Assembly: GCF_000218895.1 (NCBI RefSeq)
Contig: NC_015703.1
Location: 4,105,001-4,169,000 of the forward strand
Reading direction: 5' to 3'
Length of the DNA stretch: 64,000 nucleotides
Source: Runella slithyformis DSM 19594
GTDB lineage: Bacteria; Bacteroidota; Bacteroidia; Cytophagales; Spirosomataceae
Below are positions 24,080 through 33,211 of this stretch, piece by piece (the first letter of the stretch is position 1; each line of letters begins with the position of its first letter). A program made the position numbers and the translations under genes. The notes beneath the pieces were generated by a model. It saw nothing but the letters and a program-made list of their open reading frames with translations. It was not told where the DNA came from and did not search any database.

Positions 24080-27000
24080 ATGAATAAATTTATCAGAGGA
24101 ATTGTCGGATTTTCATTGAAAAACCGCTTTTTTGTGTTCTTCATGACGGGAGTTCTGGTCATTTCGGGCGTGTTGAGTTACCTCAATACACCGCTTGAAG
24201 CCTTTCCCGACGTTACCAATACGCAGATCATTGTTGTAACCGAGTGGAACGGGCGCAGTGCCGAAGAAATTGAACGCTTCGTGACGGTGCCCATCGAGGT
24301 GTCTATGAACTCAGTGCAGCGTAAGACCAACGTGCGCAGCATTACCATGTTTGGACTGAGTATTATCAAAATTATCTTTGAAGATGATGTAGAGGACTTC
24401 TTTGCCCGGCAGCAGGTCAATAACCAACTCCGAACGGTTTCGCTGCCCGAAGGGGTTGAGCCCGACGTACAGCCTCCGTATGGCCCCACGGGCGAGATTT
24501 TCAGGTTTACGCTTGAAAGCAAGGACCGCGACAGTCGAGAGTTGCTTACGTTACACAATTGGATCATTGACCGTCAGTTGCGCAGTGTACCGGGCGTAGC
24601 GGATGTGGTGGCCTTTGGCGGGCGCGAAAAAATGTACGAGATTCAGGTGAATCCTACGCAGTTGGCCAAATACGACATTACTCCGCTGGAAGTGTATCAG
24701 GCGGTCACGAAAAGTAATATCAATGTGGGCGGTGATGTGATTGAACGAAATGGCCAGGCCTATGTCGTACGGGGGATCGGTCTGCTCAATACGATTCCTG
24801 ATATTGAAAATATCATTGTAGAATATGTAAATGATAATCCTGTACTGGTAAAAAACGTTGCCGAGGTCAAAGAGTCCAACCTGCCGAGGGTCGGACAGGC
24901 AGGGCTTAACCACAATGACGACGTCGTGGAAGGGATCGTAGTACAGCGCAAAGGCGAAAACCCGAGCGAAGTTTTGGGAAGGGTAAAAGCAAAAATTGAA
25001 GAGCTGAATACCAAGATCCTGCCGCCGGATGTCAAGATGGTCACGTTTTATGACCGCGATAATTTGATCGCCTTTTGTACCAAAACGGTGTTACACAACC
25101 TCTTTGAAGGGATTTTGTTTGTGACGGTCATCGTCTTTCTGTTTATGGCTGATTGGCGCACTACCCTCATCGTATCCATCATTATTCCGCTGGCCCTGCT
25201 GTTTGCATTTATGTGCCTGCGGCTCAAGGGTATGTCGGCCAACCTTCTTTCCATGGGGGCGGTAGATTTCGGGATCATCATCGACGGGGCCGTGGTGATG
25301 GTAGAGGGCATATTTGTGGCGCTTGATCACCTGGCGCATAAGAACGGTATGGAGCGGTTCAATAAACTCGCTAAGCTGGGGCTGATCAAAAAAACGGGTG
25401 GAGAATTGGGAAAAGCCGTATTCTTTTCCAAACTTATCATCATCACGGCTCTCATTCCCATTTTCAGTTTTCAGAAAGTGGAGGGTAAAATGTTCAGTCC
25501 GCTGGCCTATACCCTGGGTTTTGCCCTGTTGGGTGCCTTGCTCTACACCCTTACGCTGGTGCCGGTGCTTTGTTCGTTTTTGCTGCGGAAAAACGTTCGG
25601 GAAAAAAACAACCCTATCGTACATTTCTTTGACCGTACCGTTTCGGCCGGATTTGAATGGTGTTATCGCAATAAAAAGATCAGTGTCCTGGTATCCTTCC
25701 TGCTCTTGGGTTCTACGTTATTTTCAGCGTCATTTTTGGGTACGGAGTTTCTTCCGCAACTCAACGAAGGGGCCTTGTGGGTGGAAGCCAAATTGCCCAT
25801 GAGCAGTTCACTCAACGAAACCGTGAAAATGGTAAAAGTGCTGCGGAGTAAATTGATGGAATTTCCGGAGGTCAATGGCGTACTTTCCCAAACCGGACGC
25901 TCCAACGACGGTACGGACCCTTCCGGTTTTTACTACGTACAAATGCAGGTAAACCTTAAACCCAAAGACGAGTGGACGCGAAAGATCACCAACGACCAAC
26001 TCGTGGAGGAAATGGATGCCAAGCTCAAGCAGTTTCAGGGCATCAATTATAACTATTCGCAGCCGATTATTGATAACGTAGCCGAGGCCGTAGCGGGGAT
26101 GAACGCCAGCAATGCCGTTAAGATCTTTGGGGATGACCTGGAACTGCTCAATCAAAATGCCAATAAAGTGATAGAAGCCATCAAAAACGTGCCGGGTATC
26201 AAGGATGTGGGTATTTTGCGCAACATCGGTCAGCCCGAAATGAGCGTATTGTTTGATGAGCAAAAAATGGCCCTCTACGGGGTGAGCACAGCTGACGCCC
26301 AGGCGGTTATTGAAATGGCCATCGGCGGCAAGACCGCTTCGATCCTCTACGAAGGTGAGCGAAAGTTTGAGATCAGACTTCGTTATCAGGAGACCTACCG
26401 CCGTACCGAGGACGATATACAACGATTGATGGTCCCTACCCTTAAAGGCAGCAAGATACCCATCAAAGAAATAGCGAAGATTCGGAAAGTAACGGGCCCG
26501 GCGTTTGTCTACCGCGACAATAACAAGCGCTTCATCGGGGTGAAGTTTTCCGTACGTGAAAGAGACCTGGGCAGTACCATTGCCGAGGCGCAAAGCAAAG
26601 TGGCCCCCATTTTGAAAAGCCTGCCCAAGGGGTATTCCGTCAACTGGACGGGGGAATTTGAGAATCAGGTGCGCGCCACCCGGCAGCTGGGGCAGGTCGT
26701 GCCGGTCTGTCTGATCGCGATCTTTATCATTCTGTTTATTATGTTTGGTAATGCCAAAGATGCCGGCCTGGTATTGGCCAATGTTCCGTTTGCCATCATG
26801 GGAGGAATTTTGGCCATCCACGTAACAGGAATCAATTTCGGGATATCTGCCGGCGTGGGATTCATTGCCTTATTTGGTATCTGTATTCAGAATGGAGTGA
26901 TCCTGATCTCGGTCTTTAATAAAAATGTATCCTCCCGAATGTCCCTTGATACGGCCATTCGGGAAGGGGTAAAATCACGCATTCGTCCGGTAGTGATGAC

Positions 27001-27193
27001 TGCCATGATGGCGGCCATCGGCTTACTTCCGGCGGCTGTTTCGACCGGCATCGGTTCCGAGACCCAAAAGCCGCTGGCCATTGTGGTGATCGGCGGGCTC
27101 ATCACGGCAACGGTGTTGACACTGATGATCTTTCCGATCATCTACCGCTTTTTCTATCGTCACAATGTACATACGATCAAGGATTTAGAATAA
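24080..27193 (+). CDS. Heavy-metal RND efflux pump (CzcA-like)
   Basis: 1037 residues, full length for an HME-RND permease. Twelve membrane helices and two large periplasmic loops are visible. Helix TM4 carries DFGIIIDGAVVMVE (about residue 396), the D-F-G...D-G-A-V form typical of CzcA/CnrA pumps for divalent metals (Zn, Co, Cd, Ni). CusA-type Cu/Ag pumps have a different TM4. The proton relay acids lie in that motif. It works with the adaptor and channel just upstream (66 bp gap holding a small CCTGAA/TTCAGG hairpin). A terminator-like hairpin that serves the convergent gene follows. Confidence 0.93.
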   Translation: MNKFIRGIVGFSLKNRFFVFFMTGVLVISGVLSYLNTPLEAFPDVTNTQIIVVTEWNGRSAEEIERFVTVPIEVSMNSVQRKTNVRSITMFGLSIIKIIFEDDVEDFFARQQVNNQLRTVSLPEGVEPDVQPPYGPTGEIFRFTLESKDRDSRELLTLHNWIIDRQLRSVPGVADVVAFGGREKMYEIQVNPTQLAKYDITPLEVYQAVTKSNINVGGDVIERNGQAYVVRGIGLLNTIPDIENIIVEYVNDNPVLVKNVAEVKESNLPRVGQAGLNHNDDVVEGIVVQRKGENPSEVLGRVKAKIEELNTKILPPDVKMVTFYDRDNLIAFCTKTVLHNLFEGILFVTVIVFLFMADWRTTLIVSIIIPLALLFAFMCLRLKGMSANLLSMGAVDFGIIIDGAVVMVEGIFVALDHLAHKNGMERFNKLAKLGLIKKTGGELGKAVFFSKLIIITALIPIFSFQKVEGKMFSPLAYTLGFALLGALLYTLTLVPVLCSFLLRKNVREKNNPIVHFFDRTVSAGFEWCYRNKKISVLVSFLLLGSTLFSASFLGTEFLPQLNEGALWVEAKLPMSSSLNETVKMVKVLRSKLMEFPEVNGVLSQTGRSNDGTDPSGFYYVQMQVNLKPKDEWTRKITNDQLVEEMDAKLKQFQGINYNYSQPIIDNVAEAVAGMNASNAVKIFGDDLELLNQNANKVIEAIKNVPGIKDVGILRNIGQPEMSVLFDEQKMALYGVSTADAQAVIEMAIGGKTASILYEGERKFEIRLRYQETYRRTEDDIQRLMVPTLKGSKIPIKEIAKIRKVTGPAFVYRDNNKRFIGVKFSVRERDLGSTIAEAQSKVAPILKSLPKGYSVNWTGEFENQVRATRQLGQVVPVCLIAIFIILFIMFGNAKDAGLVLANVPFAIMGGILAIHVTGINFGISAGVGFIALFGICIQNGVILISVFNKNVSSRMSLDTAIREGVKSRIRPVVMTAMMAAIGLLPAAVSTGIGSETQKPLAIVVIGGLITATVLTLMIFPIIYRFFYRHNVHTIKDLE

Positions 27194-27210
27194 TGTAGGT
27201 GTGACATTCC

Positions 27211-27245
27211 AAAAAATTGACTGCCATCAGCGATGGCAGTCAATT
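27211..27245 (-). terminator. Terminator between CzcA-like and TPR genes
   Basis: A perfect 14-bp stem (27215-27228 / 27232-27245) with an AGC loop. On the minus strand it is followed by TTTTTT, so it ends the TPR transcript. The plus-strand side has no T-run. Confidence 0.85.
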
Positions 27246-27277
27246 GTAAACATACAGCCACGAAAACAATCAGATTA

Positions 27278-28969
27278 TTAAGGTTTGGGTCGGGTTTGTT
27301 TAGTGGTTTGGTTGGTGAGCTGGGCCACCATATCATTAAAATCTTTGTCGGCAGGGTCCAGCACTTTTCCCTTTCGGGCTACATCGAGGGCCTTTTCCGT
27401 GTTGTTTGTCACCGAAACGTAGTACGAATACAGGTATTTAAGGGCTATTCTCATATCGTACTTAAACTTGTTCTCTTCCTGCTTTTCGTAGGCCAGCTCG
27501 ACAAATCTTTCATAAAAGGGAATGGATTTTACATAGGCCGTATCCTGATCGGCATAGCCGTAATAGTTGGCTTTGGCACGGTACAGAATAGTGGGAATAT
27601 GATCCGGGCTTGACTCCTGCACGGCAGCAAAGGCCGAGTCGGCTTTCAGGTACATGGTCGAGTCTTTCTGTCCCATTTTATATGCCGCCATGGCCAGCCA
27701 AAATTTATCCTTTACCGATGACTTATTGAATCGTTTTTCGCCGGCTTCCGCGTATTTAATCACGTCTTCGTACCTTTTCAGTTTATAACTCATCTCCGCC
27801 ACTTCACTGAATAGGTTTTCGGAGGTATCGGTCTCGGCGGCTTTAGCCAGGTACGAAACTACGATAGAGTCCTTGGCAATGGTCGTATCAGTACTGTTTT
27901 GATACGCGCGCCCCAGCAGTTTATATTCCAGTCCTTCCGCTTTATCGGGGGCTTTTTCCAAAAAAGTATTCAGGTTTTCGATGGTTTTATCATACTCTTT
28001 CAGGCTATAATACGAGCGTCCCAAGAGGCGATAGGTCACGGGTGTTTCCACGTCGTTTTTGACCGATTCGAGTTTTTCCACGGCCCGGGCGTACTCACGG
28101 GCCAGGTAATCAAACTGCCCGGAGCGGTACCTCATTTCAGCGTCAGGCTTTTCGGCCAGTGCAAGGTATTTATTCATGTTCTCGGCAGCCTCTTTGTATT
28201 TTTCGGTTTTGAAATTCAACTCAGCCAATTGCAGATAAGCGGGAGCATAGAGTGAATCGGCGTTTACGGCTGCTTTGTAAAAATCGCTCGCCAGTGTGTA
28301 GTTACGACCGGCCCAATAGATATTCCCAATGCGGTGATTGGGCAGACTTTTATTGGGCAGGGCTTCGATGGCATACTCGTAGGCGGTTACGGCCGGGCCG
28401 CCGTTGGAGGGGGTAGACAAGGCGCGGGCATCGCCCAAAGCCAGCCACAATGGCCCGTTCTTCTTATCGCGTTTAAGGGCCTGTTCCAGGTATTCAATTG
28501 CTTTGGCAGCGTTATGTTGTCCGTAAAGGGGTTTGTCAACGTTGTTGATTACCTGTACATACCCCGTATAGGCTTCGCCGATCTTTCCCAAAATTTCGAG
28601 GTCTTTGCCTTTACTTTCTTTCAGGACTTCGGCAAAAATACGGTCAGCATCAGCGGTACGTCCTTCCAATAAAGCCACGATACCCATGCCCGTCTTGTTG
28701 AGAGGATGGCGTTTTTCATCCATAGCCATCCCTTTCTCAAAAAATGCCGAGGCTTCTTTCGGTTGGTTGTTTCGCAGGGCAGCGTAGCCATTGTAAAAAT
28801 ACGTTTGAGACGTGGGTTGGGCTTGGTGGAGTTGTTGAAGCAGTTGAGTTGCTTTCTCGGCTTGTCCTCTTTCGAGCCAACGGAGGGCCGTTGGAATATC
28901 CTGTGCAAATAAGGTTCCGGTGATCAGCCATAACAGGCCGATAAACAGCGGATTGAATGTTTTTTTCAT
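27278..28969 (-). CDS. Exported tetratricopeptide-repeat protein
   Basis: 563 residues with a signal peptide (MKKTFNPLFIGLLWLITGTLFAQ). The rest is at least eight TPR-like units: the A-helix pattern W-x2-LG-x2-Y appears as LWLALGDARAL, TYRLLGRSYYSL and LEYKLLGRAYQN. The protein would be a periplasmic or surface-side scaffold for protein-protein contacts. It is followed on the same strand by a terminator and lies 48 bp downstream of the coiled-coil gene, so the two are probably one operon. Its partner is not known. Confidence 0.88.
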   Translation of the reverse strand: MKKTFNPLFIGLLWLITGTLFAQDIPTALRWLERGQAEKATQLLQQLHQAQPTSQTYFYNGYAALRNNQPKEASAFFEKGMAMDEKRHPLNKTGMGIVALLEGRTADADRIFAEVLKESKGKDLEILGKIGEAYTGYVQVINNVDKPLYGQHNAAKAIEYLEQALKRDKKNGPLWLALGDARALSTPSNGGPAVTAYEYAIEALPNKSLPNHRIGNIYWAGRNYTLASDFYKAAVNADSLYAPAYLQLAELNFKTEKYKEAAENMNKYLALAEKPDAEMRYRSGQFDYLAREYARAVEKLESVKNDVETPVTYRLLGRSYYSLKEYDKTIENLNTFLEKAPDKAEGLEYKLLGRAYQNSTDTTIAKDSIVVSYLAKAAETDTSENLFSEVAEMSYKLKRYEDVIKYAEAGEKRFNKSSVKDKFWLAMAAYKMGQKDSTMYLKADSAFAAVQESSPDHIPTILYRAKANYYGYADQDTAYVKSIPFYERFVELAYEKQEENKFKYDMRIALKYLYSYYVSVTNNTEKALDVARKGKVLDPADKDFNDMVAQLTNQTTKQTRPKP

Positions 28970-29016
28970 GAGCTTGTTCTTTAGGTTAACGGAAAATATG
29001 TAAGGAGGTGTGAGGA

Positions 29017-29937
29017 TCAGAAAAACAAAAAGCTGTCGCGCAATTGAAACTCTACCGAACCCAGATAGGTCGTGTCGGTATAGATCCCGGCTTTATAAAT
29101 CCCGTCCGGTACTTTTCTATCGGGAATGAATTCAAAGACCGCTTTTTGTGGATTTCGACCGAAGTCGATCGTTTGAGCGGCATGAACGGGAATATCAAGG
29201 GTCCCGTCGCCGATACGCACCGTTTTGTTCTGAATGATACCGATCATCGGGCGATTTTCAACATCGGTCAAACTTAAGAATACCTCTTGTTGGCCCTCAG
29301 CAGTCAGCAGTGCCGGCAGCGTAAAGGATACCATGATGCTGTTGGCCTTTTTGGCTTTGGCCGTTACTTTACGGTTGTTTTTCAGTACATCCACGCGAAA
29401 GTTATTGGCCGTGATGACACTTTTCGGCACCATTCTGTCCAATTGAGCTGTCAGTTCCTTTACCTGTGTTTGAAGTGTTGCATTGGTGGTTTTGAGCTGA
29501 TTGTTATCTCCCGACCATTGATCTTTTTCGCTTTGATAATTTTCAATCTCGGCTTTCAGGTCACGTTTTAGGTTGGTAAGTTCGGCCACCTGTTCGCGCA
29601 GTATTGTTAAATCTTGTTGATAAACGTTTGATTTTTTCGTAAGCGTAGCCAATACATCGTTCTTTTTGGTCAAAAGCGATTGGGTCGAGTTTAGTTTTTG
29701 ACTGACCGCTTCATTGGCACTGCGGGCATTGCTGAGATCTTTGCTTAACGTATTGATGTCTCGCTCCAGGTTAAGTTTTACAGACAAAAGAGAGTCGGCC
29801 TTAAGCGTTGTTTTATCTTTCGCTTTGGCTAAATCGCCGCTTTTGTCCCAATAATAAAGGCCCGTGATCGCACTGGTTGTCAGCAGAAAAGCCAGCATGG
29901 CGGCGATGGTTTTTGAATTTTGCGCAGTCCATTTCAT
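29017..29937 (-). CDS. Membrane-anchored coiled-coil protein
   Basis: 306 residues from the ATG at 29937. A longer frame to 29991 uses a TTG and lies in the operator region. One N-terminal membrane helix (AAMLAFLLTTSAITGLYYW), then about 120 residues of heptad-rich helix (LNLERDINTLSKDLSNARS and the like), then a compact beta domain of about 100 residues. That domain ends with GSVEFQLRDSFLFF, the C-terminal strand ending in Phe. The layout suggests an inner-membrane protein reaching across the periplasm. I do not recognise the family. It precedes the TPR gene by 47 bp and carries the shared 20-bp element before its start. Confidence 0.8.
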   Translation of the reverse strand: MKWTAQNSKTIAAMLAFLLTTSAITGLYYWDKSGDLAKAKDKTTLKADSLLSVKLNLERDINTLSKDLSNARSANEAVSQKLNSTQSLLTKKNDVLATLTKKSNVYQQDLTILREQVAELTNLKRDLKAEIENYQSEKDQWSGDNNQLKTTNATLQTQVKELTAQLDRMVPKSVITANNFRVDVLKNNRKVTAKAKKANSIMVSFTLPALLTAEGQQEVFLSLTDVENRPMIGIIQNKTVRIGDGTLDIPVHAAQTIDFGRNPQKAVFEFIPDRKVPDGIYKAGIYTDTTYLGSVEFQLRDSFLFF

Positions 29938-29990
29938 GATTCCGGTGTTTTTGGTGTAAGCTTTGATTGATGAAACAAAGGTTGACCCCA

Positions 29991-30010
29991 AAACTTAAGG
30001 ACGGCTTAAC
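29991..30010 (-). promoter_or_regulatory. Shared 20-bp element upstream of the coiled-coil gene
   Basis: AAACTTAAGGACGGCTTAAC. On the gene strand it reads as a TTAAG-N6-TTAAG tandem with an 11-bp period. It lies 54-73 bp before the start codon and matches 17 of 20 bases with the element upstream of the universal stress gene (33259). Both genes flank the second two-component system, so this may be the response regulator's site. Confidence 0.5.
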
Positions 30011-30080
30011 GGGAGATTAGAATGTACTTAGGGGGGAAATTAAAATGGAGGAAAACAGCCAATAAACGAGCCGTTGCGTT

Positions 30081-31463
30081 TCAGTTCACTTCGCCTTTCA
30101 GGTGTCGGAGTTTTACGATAAACTCGGTGCCGAGATGGGGCGTACTTGTTACGGTAATAATGCCCTCATGGAGCTCAATGATTCTTTTGACGACCGAGAG
30201 CCCGATGCCGAAACCGTTGTAATCAAGGGCATTTTTGGCCCGATAAAAAGGCTGGAAGATATTGGGCAAATCAATGTTTGCGATTCCGATTCCTTGGTCA
30301 ATGACCCGTACTATGCAATATTTTTTGTCAAATCCCAGTCGTAAAATGGCCTGATGAGCTGATGAATATTTGCAGGCATTTTCTGAAAGATTAACAAATA
30401 CATTTTTCAGCAGGGCTTCGTTGCCCACCACCAGCGTCAGGTGATCTTCATCGGGAATTTGGTCAAAATCAAACTGAATCTGATAGTCCGGATGACTTGC
30501 GGTCACTTCCTGTTGGGCATTGAGCAGTACTTCTTCCATCCGTACTTTTTCAAAAGGCAGGTCTTCGGCAGTATCATTGATACGGGCAAGCTGAAGCAAC
30601 CCGTTGGAAAGATCAATGAGACGATTGGTATCGTTGAGAAGATTTTGTAAAATAATGAGTTGCTCTTCGGGCGAATTTACGGTTGATAGACCGATCTGAA
30701 TTTCGGTTTTGAGGGCTGAGAGGGGTGTACGCAATTCATGGGAGGCATGAGAGACAAATTGCCGCTGCTGTTGGAACGCCAGTTCAAGGCGTTCGAGCAT
30801 CAGATTAAAATTGAGCGCCAATTGCGCTATTTCATCTTTTCCATTGCCTTGATGAATCCGTTTTCGTAAGTTTTTAGCCGTAATTTCTCCAATCTCCCGG
30901 TTGATGGTCGTGATGGGACGCAGAGATTGATGCGCAAAAAAAAGCGCCAGAACCACGGTTGTGAATATGCCGCCCAGAAAGGCAAACAGTAAAGTGATGA
31001 GGAGCTTTTGCTGTTGAAGTGCCCCATTTTTGTCAATGCCTGAAGCGATGATCACAAAACGGTCGTAACGCCCTTCAAACACAAGGCCAATGACCGCGCG
31101 GTCTTCGTAATGCAATTTGATTTCCCGATTTAACCGTATTTCATTGATTCGTTCCTGCGTTACATACGGCGCTATTTTCTCTACGTTGGAATACAATAGC
31201 AAATTTCGGTAGTCATAAATAAAGATTTCCTCTTCCGGAAGGCGCGAGGAAGAGTTTTTGTCGATCAGTTTGAGCAGGGTGGTGTTAAACTCTTTAACAT
31301 CCACCAACAACCGGGCCGTGGTTTTAGCCCGCCGTGAAAGCCGGTCATAAAAACTCGTTCGGCGTTGATTTTCGGCCCGTAAATACACAATGCCCGAGAA
31401 TACCAACAGTATTGTAAGTACGATCAGCGTAAATTGCAGAGCTATTTTATAGCGAATTTGCAT
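30081..31463 (-). CDS. HisKA-type sensor histidine kinase, paralogue of the one at 19476
   Basis: 460 residues. Two membrane helices bracket a sensor of about 130 residues, followed by HAMP, then SHASHELRTPL with the phospho-acceptor His about 242, the same position as in the first kinase. N, G1 and G2 boxes read NACKYSS, QGIGIA and GFGIGLSV. Identical phrases in the two sensors (F-YDRL-x-RAKTTARLL, LLKLIDKN, DKNG) show recent common descent. The gene follows its response regulator by 3 bp. The two systems flank the efflux operon and TPR/coiled-coil pair, but each has its own neighbours, so the signals may differ. Confidence 0.93.
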   Translation of the reverse strand: MQIRYKIALQFTLIVLTILLVFSGIVYLRAENQRRTSFYDRLSRRAKTTARLLVDVKEFNTTLLKLIDKNSSSRLPEEEIFIYDYRNLLLYSNVEKIAPYVTQERINEIRLNREIKLHYEDRAVIGLVFEGRYDRFVIIASGIDKNGALQQQKLLITLLFAFLGGIFTTVVLALFFAHQSLRPITTINREIGEITAKNLRKRIHQGNGKDEIAQLALNFNLMLERLELAFQQQRQFVSHASHELRTPLSALKTEIQIGLSTVNSPEEQLIILQNLLNDTNRLIDLSNGLLQLARINDTAEDLPFEKVRMEEVLLNAQQEVTASHPDYQIQFDFDQIPDEDHLTLVVGNEALLKNVFVNLSENACKYSSAHQAILRLGFDKKYCIVRVIDQGIGIANIDLPNIFQPFYRAKNALDYNGFGIGLSVVKRIIELHEGIITVTSTPHLGTEFIVKLRHLKGEVN

Positions 31464-31466
31464 AAA

Positions 31467-32159
31467 CTAATCAGCTTTGAGGTAGTACCCCAGACCGGTC
31501 TTGGTATGGATCAGTTTGGGCTCAAAATTACGGTCTATTTTTTTGCGTAAGTAATTGATATATACCTCTATCACGTTGGTGTTTGTGTCAAAGTTTAACT
31601 CCCATACGTGCTCAATGATGTCCATCTTTGACAGGACACGGCCTTTATTTCGTAACAGGAATTCGAGCAGTTCGTATTCGCGGGCCGTCAGGTCAATAAG
31701 CTGATTGTCTCTTCTGACGGTTTTGCTGATAAGGTTCATTTCCAGGTTGGCCTCGCGAAGTACTTCCGAGGCTTGGTCGTGGGTGGGATTGGCCCGCCGA
31801 AGCAATGCATGAACACGGGCTAATAATTCCCGATAATCAAAGGGTTTGACCAGATAGTCATCGGCCCCGTAATCAAGCCCTTTGACGCGGTCGTCGATTT
31901 CTCCCAGTGCCGTAAGCATGAGAATGGGCGTAGTGACACCGTGCTGCCGAATGGCCTTACAAACTTCAAAGCCATTCATGAGCGGAAGGTTGATATCCAA
32001 TAAAATAAGGTCATACGCATGGGTCGTGGCAAGACGGGCACCCACAAAGCCGTCATAGGCCGGCTCTACCTCAAAACCTTGCTTTTGCAGGCCTTTCTTT
32101 GTAGCGTCAGAGATTCGTTTGTCATCTTCGACAAAAAGTATTTTGGGGCAAGCCTCCAT
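31467..32159 (-). CDS. OmpR-family response regulator, partner of the second kinase
   Basis: 230 residues. The receiver has E11/D12, phospho-Asp about 55 in LILLDINLP and YLVKPFDYREL. The winged-helix domain ends VIEVYINYLRKKIDRNFEP and GLGYYLKAD, nearly the same as the first regulator. It is co-transcribed with the kinase, which begins 3 bp after its stop. Candidate sites are the two 20-bp elements at 29991 and 33259. No direct repeat is seen upstream of its own start in the 140 bp to the universal stress gene. Confidence 0.93.
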   Translation of the reverse strand: MEACPKILFVEDDKRISDATKKGLQKQGFEVEPAYDGFVGARLATTHAYDLILLDINLPLMNGFEVCKAIRQHGVTTPILMLTALGEIDDRVKGLDYGADDYLVKPFDYRELLARVHALLRRANPTHDQASEVLREANLEMNLISKTVRRDNQLIDLTAREYELLEFLLRNKGRVLSKMDIIEHVWELNFDTNTNVIEVYINYLRKKIDRNFEPKLIHTKTGLGYYLKAD

Positions 32160-32279
32160 GGTATGGTCAGAGCGTTTGTGTGAATGGGTTCTTTTTGAAA
32201 TAGTTTATAAAACTCTGATAATCAGTGATTTTTTTCATTGCCGCCAATTGTACATTTATTCCGTTGGTAACCGCTCCTT

Positions 32280-32298
32280 CATTCGATAATCGTCATTC
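32280..32298. repeat. Intergenic word-repeat, CATTCG...CGTCATTC
   Basis: CATTCGATAATCGTCATTC, a 19-bp word that matches 17 of 19 bases at 48517-48535. Both copies lie just before the stop codon of a minus-strand gene, so on the transcribed strand they begin right after it. This may be a dispersed repeat of the genome. Confidence 0.4.
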
Positions 32299-32299
32299 A

Positions 32300-33211
32300 T
32301 TAAGAAAGCCGGTGGAGGTAAGCATCCGATGGAACGGATTGCTCTTTGGTTGGCGCATTAACTGAAGGCCGGATGAAAAGCACCGGCACGTTGGCATGAT
32401 TGATGACCTGTTGGGCAAAAGGTCCGATAAAGAACTCCTTGAGTTGATACTCAAGCGAACCGGTAACGACCAGCAGGTCCACTTGTAGCTCATGGGCTTT
32501 TTCTACAATGGTTTCGGCCGGGGAGTCGCAAAAATGAAACTCAGCCCGAAGCTGTACGCCATCTTTTTCCAACTGCTGTATCAGGTTGGATGCCTCCAGA
32601 TTGAGCTCTTCAAAGCTATGATTGTCAAGGCGTTCCAGTACGCCCAGTACAATCAGTCGGGCTTGGTTGCGTTCGATGATCTTACGGGCAAAACCATATT
32701 TTTCCAACGCGTTGACCACGGGTCTTACCGGAAATAAAATGTTTTTAAACTGAAGCCATTGTCGATGCGGAGGGACCGTCAATACAGGGCAGGGAGCATT
32801 TTTAAGAATACTGAAGACATTGGAGCCGATCAAAAAGGCCCGTAACTCCGAAGTACCGTAGGAGCCGATGACGATGAGATCCGCGTGTTTTCTAATGGCA
32901 ATTTCCACGATAGCTCCGGTCACGGATCCGGTCATGACATCATAAGTGCAGCTAAGTGGGTGCTGCATAAGAAGTTGTGCCACCAATTCCTCCAGTTTCA
33001 ATACTGCGCTTTTGACCGAGGCGTCCAAGCCCGTATCCATGATCATCCCTCCTTCGGGAAAGACAATGACACTATCTGTGGTGACCACATGGACCAGAAG
33101 CAACTTTGCCCGGTGCCGGCCGGCCATTGCGACTGCGGTTTGAAGAGCATTGAGTGAAGCCTCTCCGAAATCAATCGGTACAAGCAGGGTTTGAAGAGCC
33201 GATGTGTTCAT
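32300..33211 (-). CDS. Tandem universal stress protein
   Basis: 303 residues, two Usp domains. The first (about 5-145) has the ATP-binding pattern G-2X-G-9X-GS in GSYGTSELRAFLIGS. The second (about 155-290) has only a GSLEYQL...GP remnant and has probably lost ATP binding. Tandem Usp proteins respond to oxygen limitation, nutrient stress or metal stress. The start ATG at 33211 begins MNTSALQTLLVPIDFGE. The 20-bp element shared with the coiled-coil gene lies 48-67 bp before it. It lies upstream of the second two-component system on the same strand, but with a 140-bp gap. Confidence 0.92.
   Translation of the reverse strand: MNTSALQTLLVPIDFGEASLNALQTAVAMAGRHRAKLLLVHVVTTDSVIVFPEGGMIMDTGLDASVKSAVLKLEELVAQLLMQHPLSCTYDVMTGSVTGAIVEIAIRKHADLIVIGSYGTSELRAFLIGSNVFSILKNAPCPVLTVPPHRQWLQFKNILFPVRPVVNALEKYGFARKIIERNQARLIVLGVLERLDNHSFEELNLEASNLIQQLEKDGVQLRAEFHFCDSPAETIVEKAHELQVDLLVVTGSLEYQLKEFFIGPFAQQVINHANVPVLFIRPSVNAPTKEQSVPSDAYLHRLS

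Noticed and set aside
25808-26821. Long antisense frame of 337 codons inside the CzcA-like gene
   Set aside because: Shadow of the real gene on the other strand; the sense frame has clear RND motifs over this stretch.
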